Shown here piece by piece: positions 58,229 through 64,000 of a DNA stretch of 64,000 nucleotides; position 1 is the first letter of the stretch; every line of letters starts with the position of its first letter. The translations under genes were made by a program, and so were the position numbers. A model generated the notes under the pieces. The model searched no databases and was not told the DNA's origin. It saw nothing but the letters and a program-made list of their open reading frames with translations. This DNA is from Carnegiea gigantea (taxonomy: Eukaryota > Streptophyta > Magnoliopsida > Caryophyllales > Cactaceae): contig JAKOGI010001548.1 of assembly GCA_029747015.1 (NCBI GenBank), positions 117,001 through 181,000 of the forward strand, in the 5' to 3' direction.

Positions 58229-60481
58229 CTAAAAAAAATATGAATCCAAAATGAAAATTTTAAACTAGAATGATCCAAAAACTAATAAATAAATTAACTA
58301 ATTAAAAAAGCATAGTGAAATTTACAGAAAGAAATGTTGCACCAATATTTGACCTCATTTTACCCCTTATTTGACCCACTTTTCTCATGGTTTTCATGTC
58401 GAATCTTAAGGAGAAAGGGTCAAATTCGCCTCTTTCGGTTCATAATGTACTTATTTGGTTGGTTTGCTTATTTTCTAGGAGTTTTGCCAAAGAGACGAGA
58501 AACTCACCAATTTCAATAAGGAATGAGACATTTGGGATGCATTTCGAGGTGGAATAGAGGTCCGACAAGCCCCGGAAGCAAAAGGAAGCAGAGAAATACA
58601 GTGCACGGCCAACCTGCAGGAAGGCATGGCCGTGCACCGGTGGCCGAAGCCATGCACGGCCAGCACAGCCAGGCGCAAGGCCGTGCATCTGACCGTGTGT
58701 GGTGGCGCATGGTCGTACGTCAAGGCCTGCTTCCGCAATAAAAAGCCCTTTTCGGCCAGTTTTTCAGGAGGTCACATGAGGCTTCGCTTGGGGTTTCTCT
58801 CTGGCAATTTCTAGAGTAGTTTAGGTTAGGTTTTAGCAAATAAAACCTCAATATAAGGATTAGTTTAGGATTGAAGAATGTAATCTTGGATTCAACCTTT
58901 GGATTTCAAGTTCCTTATATCAATTCAAGACTAAGTTTTCTTTCCTTTTCTCTCTCTATGTCATATCTTGTTCTTGTTTTGATTTTGTTAGTTTAATTCT
59001 TGTATTTGTTTTGTTTAGTTTCAATGTTTAGTTTTCATGGTTAATTCATGTTTGTTTAGTTGTTTAGATTTGATTTATTACATTCTCTTTGTTCTCTTGT
59101 TCATGTTCATGTTCTTGTTTGTTAGTTTAGGTTTTCATGTGTTTGTAATGTTCAGTTGGTAGATTGTGTTGGCTTGGATTATGATTAGCCTCTTGATGGC
59201 TAATTAATCTTATATTAGGCCTAACCATACCCAATTTATGCCTAGAATTTAGAGTTTTCTTTCACGCCCGTCAAGTGTTCGATGAAATGCATGAGAGAGC
59301 TTTCATCTATATTTTTTGGGCGATTGACTTATGCTGAGAGGTGAGGTCGATTAGCTAGTGTGGGAGACAGAATAGCCGAGTTCAGGACATGAAAATAGTA
59401 TCCGAATCGAGTTAGGTCCGGGGGTTGCTAGTCTTGTAGTTTAGTTGAACTAATCCCATGAAAATAGGAGGTTAGAACAATTAGACTAGCTCATGACCCT
59501 TGAGAGAGAGCTTGGGTGGTTTTAATGATGTAACCGACCATCTCTCGTTCATGATGTAGTTTGAGTAGGTTGGGACTCGTCTCAATTAGTTGGCTCGTCC
59601 ATTGGTCAAAGCACAACTCTAAGTCGCTTTTTCTATGTTTGTTAGCGTAGTTTAGTTTACCCTTTTTTGCTTTGATTTTGCCTAACTTGAGATGCTTTAG
59701 TTAGCCCTGGTAGTTGGAAACAATTTTCTGCAGACGACACCCAAAGTACTCAATGATATACCGTGCACTTGGGGTTTATAAATATTAAAACTCTATTTTT
59801 CCCGAACAAGAAAAAGCTACACTGCTATTTTGACATCAAAAAGCATGGCCAAGATGAAGGATTTATCTATGTACATCATTATATGCAAGCATTCTCACTA
59901 TACTAGAACTAAATTGAAGCAATAGTATTTTCAAAAAAAAGAGAAGAAAAATAGGTTTCAAATTTCCTACTCACTCTGGAACATAAGAGTGAAATGTGAT
60001 CCAACATATAACACTTATTTGGCACAGCAGAAGCTCATTTGTACTCCGTGATTTGATGATAATTATATTAAATTTGCAAAACTAAAATATTATTGGTTTA
60101 GGCATTTCATCGAGCACTTGGTGTGCGTTGTGAAAACATTTCATTTTCTTTGAGTTCTTAGAATCATATAACCGCAATGCACAAATTCGATAACATAAAA
60201 ACAATAAACCATCAAAGTTTGATTAAATCCGTCCATTCAATTCCATGAGAAATCCAACCCATAAAATAATTATTGAAGGAGAAAGAAGGAGAACGAAAAC
60301 TAAAAAAAGCACATGAAAATATAAGCTTTTGGGGTTAAAAAATTACCTTATTGGATGAACAATCGTCAAAGATGGCTTTTCTCTGAGTTGGAAGGAGGAA
60401 GGGTTGGAGTTGGAAGGAGAAGAGGTTGGAGAAGAAACCCAACAGCAAAACAACGTGGAATGAGAAAATGAAGAGGACAGT
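58229..60481. other. Non-coding part of the PIF element, with a GC-rich repeat cluster
   Basis: At 58560-58740 the motif tgcacggcc and its complement ggccgtgca recur about six times within 110 bases (around 58602, 58628, 58653, 58680), in DNA much richer in GC than its surroundings. From 58800 to 59770 is T-rich, retroelement-leader-like sequence. The rest holds no gene. An inserted LTR-element fragment is possible, but I could not define its ends. Confidence 0.4.
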
Positions 60482-62753
60482 TTTTGTAATAACTAACATA
60501 AATGTAATTATGTTAAAAGAAAAAGAGTAATATGGTAAATTTAATATTAAACAGTAATAAGCTAATACAAAAAACTCTTACAAAGAGCTTTTTCTGAATT
60601 AGCTTTTTGTACTCAAAAAGCTAATTCAAAAAGCTATCTTCCAAACAACTAAAAGAGCTTTTTGACTCAAGTCAAACAGCTGATACCAACAAAAAGAGTT
60701 TTTTGAGGCCAAAAAGCTCTTTACCAAACAAGGCCAAAAACCCAGGGTCTGTTACTTTCATTACCTGGGCTTACCAAGGGCCTGCCAAGAACCCAATTTT
60801 TAAGCATCTGCTCATCTATGTTGGTCCTTCAATTGCAGCATTCAAACAATTCTACAGGCCTTTGATTAGGATAGATGCCTGCCATCTTAAGGGGGTGTAC
60901 AAGGTAGTGTTACTGACTGCAATGGCTCTAGATGGGAATAATGGATAGTTCCCATTAGCTTATGCAGTGGTTGAGAAGGAAAATAAGGAGGAGTGGACTG
61001 TTTTTTCTGTCTGGCCTTGTAAGAGCTCTTGATGCAGTTGACAATCAGTCCATGTACACCATAATGTCTGATAGACACAAGGTAAGCTTGTGCTTTTCTC
61101 TTTATAAATTGATTTGTAATATAGGATATTTTACTTACTTGTTCATTATTTGGTTGTGTTTAGGGAATTATAAAGGCTTTGAGAACTGCTATGCCTACTG
61201 CTTCAAGGAGAACATGTGTCATCTATTACTACAAAAATTTTGCATCACTTTATCCAGGTAAGCTACATACTCATGCTCTGTACTTCATTAAATTAGGAGT
61301 GTATAGCAGAAAGCATTATCTGAAATAACTATTGTTCACTTGTTAGATGCATGGTTTCATGCCTTCATTTACACTGCTGCAAATGCCTATGCCCCATTTG
61401 TACATGAGAAAGCAATGGAAAAAATTAGGGAGAAAGACCCTGGAGCTTATCATTGGCTGAGAGACAATGAAAAGTTAGAACTGTGGGCTAGCTTTAAGTT
61501 TGATACCAATCTTAAATGTGATGACAATACTAACAACTTGGTTGAAAGTTTCAACCATGCAATTGTTAAGTTCAGAGGTTTGCCTATCTTAACCATGCTT
61601 GAGGAAATCAGGAAACTCATTAGGAGTAACTTTGTGAAGAGATTTGAAAAGTCACAAAAATGGAATGGCAGGCTTATTCCATTTGTGCATAAGAAGTTGC
61701 TTATCACAGAGATGGAGAGTAGGAATTGCACACATCTGGTACATGCTGGGCCAAGGAGAGTTTGATGTGACTGAAGGACATACCAACTTCATAGTGAGGT
61801 TACAAGATAAGTTCTGTGATTGTAGAAAATGACAATTTACTGGCCTCCCTTGCAAACATACAGCAGGGAGCATTTTCAGGATGAAGCAACAGTTGGAAGA
61901 TTATGTGAAAGACTGCTTCACTGTGGAGAAGTATAGAAATCTCCACAACCACATTATTCAGCCTATTGCAGCTCCATAAATATGGGAGAAGAGGAATTTG
62001 CCTGATTTAGGCCCACCCTATGCTCAAAGGAAAGCAGGCAGGCCATCAGAGCATAAAAGAAGAGAGTCCTTGAATGCCCCTTTACCTGAATCTCAGTCAC
62101 AGTAACTCCCACACAAAGTACTTGGGTCTGGCACTAGCAGGTATAAGTTTCAGCTCTAATTTTGGTTAATTAACTTCACATCTATTACCTAATATCATTT
62201 ATTTAATTGTTACAGGTGTAAAATATGCAAGCATCTTGGCCATAATGCTGCAACCTGTGGGAGGCCTAGAGATGAGCATGTCTGGCTATTAACCAAAAGG
62301 AAGAGGAGACCCACAGAAGGTAGGGTTCCTAAACCTCGGGGCAGGCCAAAGAAGCAGAAGGCAGCCACTTTAACACCAACACCCTCCACAACAGCAGCAG
62401 CTCAAGCAGGTCCATCCACCCAATGCAGCCAAGTTGGAGCATCCTAAGCAACCTAACCTATAAGCAGCAGAATCCTACACCAGTCCTCTGCTTATTATGT
62501 CATTTTTTGTAGTTTCATAACTTTATCAATGTTTCTGATGTAAGACAAAGTATGTTCCAAGAGTATTTTGTTGCTAAGTTAATTGCAATTGTCATGTGAT
62601 ACAATGCAAATCTGATAATGTACTTACTTTACGTTAACAAAGTGAAGTTATAATGTGTTCCAGACAAAATATGTGTCCACTACAACAACAACTAACTCAT
62701 TTTATTCCATGATAACAATATACATTGAGCTCCAAAACATTAGCAACTGAACT

Positions 62754-63077
62754 TCAAACTACCATCACAATGACGAGAGCTATAATAATACCAATTAAAA
62801 GCATGTACACAACACTTTGCCCCTTCTTAATCAACTTAACTAGCATTCTCAACTTTGACAACTCCTTGATTTCAGTCAGCATCACTAAAATCCTCTTCTC
62901 CATCTCATTGTCATCATTAACCCACTTTAAGAACTTGTCACACCCTAAGCACTTCATGTATTCTCTTCCCACGTTTTGGCTTGAATGGGACACTTTCCTT
63001 ATTCCTTGCATATGACATCTTAGACATGTGCAGTCATCACCAAGCTGATTGCTCCTAGAGGATGACATACCTCTCAT
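62754..63077 (-). CDS. MULE-borne GRF-like zinc-finger protein with C-terminal membrane segment
   Basis: Read from ATG 63077-63075 (MRGMSSSRSNQLGDD), the 107-codon product has a compact Cys-rich module: CTCLRC, then NVGREYMKCLGCDKFLKWVND. This matches the GRF-type zinc finger (C..C, a GR[EK][FY] motif, C..C, F.W). A Lys/Glu-rich helical segment (EMEKRILVMLTEIKELSKL) follows, then a C-terminal hydrophobic stretch (SVVYMLLIGIIIALVIVMVV) that would anchor it in a membrane. Small GRF proteins of this design are common in plants and often lie in MULEs. The frame extends upstream to 63293, but that part looks like leader sequence. It is uninterrupted and may be the only intact gene of the nest. Confidence 0.65.
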   Translation of the reverse strand: MRGMSSSRSNQLGDDCTCLRCHMQGIRKVSHSSQNVGREYMKCLGCDKFLKWVNDDNEMEKRILVMLTEIKELSKLRMLVKLIKKGQSVVYMLLIGIIIALVIVMVV

Positions 63078-63600
63078 TTCAACTTCTTGCCTCTTCCTAG
63101 CCCCCCCAAAAAAAACACAAACACAATCAGGATAATTGTAGATGCAGTAGCAGTAGCAACCTGGATAGAGTATAGCAGCAGCACCACTCCAGAATAACGC
63201 AGCAGTAGCAACAAGGACAAGGAAGATGAATGAGAAGGATGTTTGCTTGGGAAGGACAAAATAGAGCAGTGGGGAAGAAAATGGAAGAGCCAAATGAAGG
63301 AGAGAAAAGATGCTTGGTGGATGAATTTATATCCAAACTCCCATGACCGTTGGAAATAATTGCAAGAATTAGATGTTTTAAGGGTAATTTTGGCATTGCA
63401 TTTCAAAAATTCAAATTCACTGCTTTTCAATCGAAATGATGCCGGAATTGGGCCATAAAACTAGTTACACCATTATTTAAGGTACCCAGAATTAGTTTTA
63501 AAAACTAGGGGGCCTTAAAATAGTTTTCACATAAGTTAGGGTACCTTTGTGTAGTTTTTTGCATTTTTAACTCCTATTTTTCAACAAAAAGAATAGACCC

Positions 63601-64000
63601 TCAGTATATTCCTTCCTTTGCAGCATGCTACACTTCGTTGAAGATATGTAAAATACGAAGAATCATCGTGTAGAAATCCTTTGGTGATTTGTTTTATTGC
63701 TTTTGCAGTAACAAAAAGAAAAGGCTCAACAACAATCACTTCCATTGATTTTTTTTTTTGTTTTTTTTTTTGTGGTTGGGTTGAGGGGGGTGTTTCAAGC
63801 TTGTAAGGGATAAATAAAACTACTTAATTTCATAAGTAGTGACTAGTGCGATGTAAGCAGAAGTCGGCCATCCGAGAGGACCCCCAGTTCCTACCCCCCA
63901 CCGCACCCACGCAAAAAGCCGAAGAAGCGGTTAATTTCACATAAATTAGCTGAAGGACGTTCTCATATAAGAAATGTTATATTTTTGTTTGAATGATGTG
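63601..64000. other. Right-edge intergenic DNA
   Basis: This is the continuation of the host sequence left of 51538. T-runs at 63749-63771, a G-run near 63785 and a C/GC-rich patch at 63870-63930 are present. No gene is assignable. Confidence 0.45.

Larger units (their letters stand above)
54482..60735 (-). mobile_element. PIF/Harbinger transposon nested in the MULE
   Basis: Ends ggccctgtttggcaa and, read inward from the right, ggccttgtttggtaa are PIF/Harbinger termini, flanked by the trinucleotide aaa on both sides (54479-54481, 60736-60738). Subterminal tagctgttagctgattgg repeats lie on the left and aaaagct repeats on the right. Both genes of an autonomous element, the DDE transposase and the Myb/SANT-type ORF1 protein, are present on the minus strand, each with defects. 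At 6.25 kb it is close to the usual size of autonomous plant elements. Confidence 0.9.
52131..62447 (+). pseudogene. mudrA: mudrA-like MULE transposase, split by the PIF insertion
   Basis: The start appears to be ATG at 52131-52133 followed directly by a GTAAGT donor; exon 2 begins at 52459 (GKDIRDLVVHYKDKVI). After a proline-rich and acidic linker, the MuDR DNA-binding domain lies at about 53940-54240 (CTNPWCTWKIHCSVLVDKTTW with a HxC). The DDE transposase region is 60736-61765 (LIRIDACHLKG, YTIMSDRHK, introns 61082-61163 and 61258-61346). The SWIM zinc finger is at 61815-61865 (CDC..LPCKH) and a CCHC knuckle CKICKHLGHNAATC at 62217-62258, after intron 62141-62215. An AT-hook-like RGRPKKQK is near the end. 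Stops and frameshifts exist at about 52575, 52673, 60946 and 61830, besides the insertion. Confidence 0.85.
51780..63562 (+). mobile_element. Mutator-like element (MULE) with 121-bp TIRs
   Basis: Terminal inverted repeats at 51780-51900 and 63441-63562 are nearly identical, starting (g)caaaaaactacacaaagg. They are flanked by perfect 9-bp duplications atttttaac (51771-51779 and 63563-63571), the Mutator hallmark. The element carries a mudrA-type transposase gene in plus orientation and a convergent small gene near the right end. A PIF/Harbinger element of 6.25 kb is inserted in the transposase gene; without it the MULE would be about 5.5 kb. Similar TIRs and a perfect duplication suggest the MULE is younger than most elements here. 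Confidence 0.9.
51538..63600. mobile_element. Tourist-like MITE split by a Mutator-like element
   Basis: The left part (51538-51779) starts ggctatgttcttttcg; the right part (63563-63600) ends aaaaagaatagaccc. TCA is on both sides (51535-51537, 63601-63603). The interior caatttcaacctatttcaa repeats match the MITE at 46399-46604. Without the insertion it would be about 270 bp. Confidence 0.65.

Noticed and set aside
63078..63293. N-terminal extension of the GRF-like protein (72 codons)
   Set aside because: The upstream part is hydrophobic and low in coding quality, and crosses a C-run; ATG at 63077 gives the expected compact protein.

Overview
This window looks like intergenic and heterochromatin-like DNA from a flowering plant, most probably a eudicot. 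It is AT-rich, has GT-AG introns of 75-330 bp, and is packed with plant-type transposable elements: Ty1-copia, L1-type LINEs, PIF/Harbinger, Mutator, hAT-like MITEs and Caulimoviridae-type endogenous pararetroviruses. I cannot name the species from sequence alone.

Only one host gene is clearly intact: an intronless peptide-N-glycosidase A-like gene at 49330-51138 (+). Other host-derived material is partial or broken: a possible gene start leaving the left edge (1-61, -), a short BAHD acyltransferase relic (6248-6373, -), a TPR-protein pseudogene (34591-36170, -) and a few unidentified exon-like scraps.

Layout. 1-6.2 kb: intergenic DNA with three non-autonomous hAT-like elements (2357-2772, 2865-3568, 5938-6185; two with near-complete or complete 8-bp duplications) and a solo LTR (4852-5483). 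6.4-11.4 kb: a complete but decayed Ty1-copia element with ~235-bp LTRs. 11.7-18.5 kb and 23.9-30.6 kb: two near-full-length copies of one endogenous pararetrovirus lineage, both on the minus strand. Each runs from a tRNA-Met primer site through a coiled-coil ORF, capsid-like, movement-like, protease, reverse transcriptase and RNase H regions to a conserved acidic 3' ORF and a TATA/poly(A) module. The 5.4 kb between them holds a 5'-truncated minus-strand LINE, an LTR relic, a SINE-like piece and a TA/CA microsatellite. 30.6-37.3 kb: MITEs, small duplications and the TPR pseudogene. 37.4-42.0 kb: a plus-strand LINE with poly(A) and a 16-bp target duplication. 42.3-44.5 kb: a Tourist-like element with a 728-bp internal tandem duplication and a nested solo LTR. 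46.4-48.6 kb: two Harbinger-type MITEs, one a 1.3-kb AT-rich foldback.

51.5-63.6 kb is a three-level nest. A small Tourist-like element was entered by a Mutator-like element (121-bp TIRs, 9-bp duplication), whose transposase gene was then split by a PIF/Harbinger element (6.25 kb) with both of its genes. The Mutator element also carries a convergent small gene for a GRF-like zinc-finger protein with a C-terminal membrane segment. Almost all transposon and viral genes here carry stops or frameshifts, so the window is mostly a fossil record.
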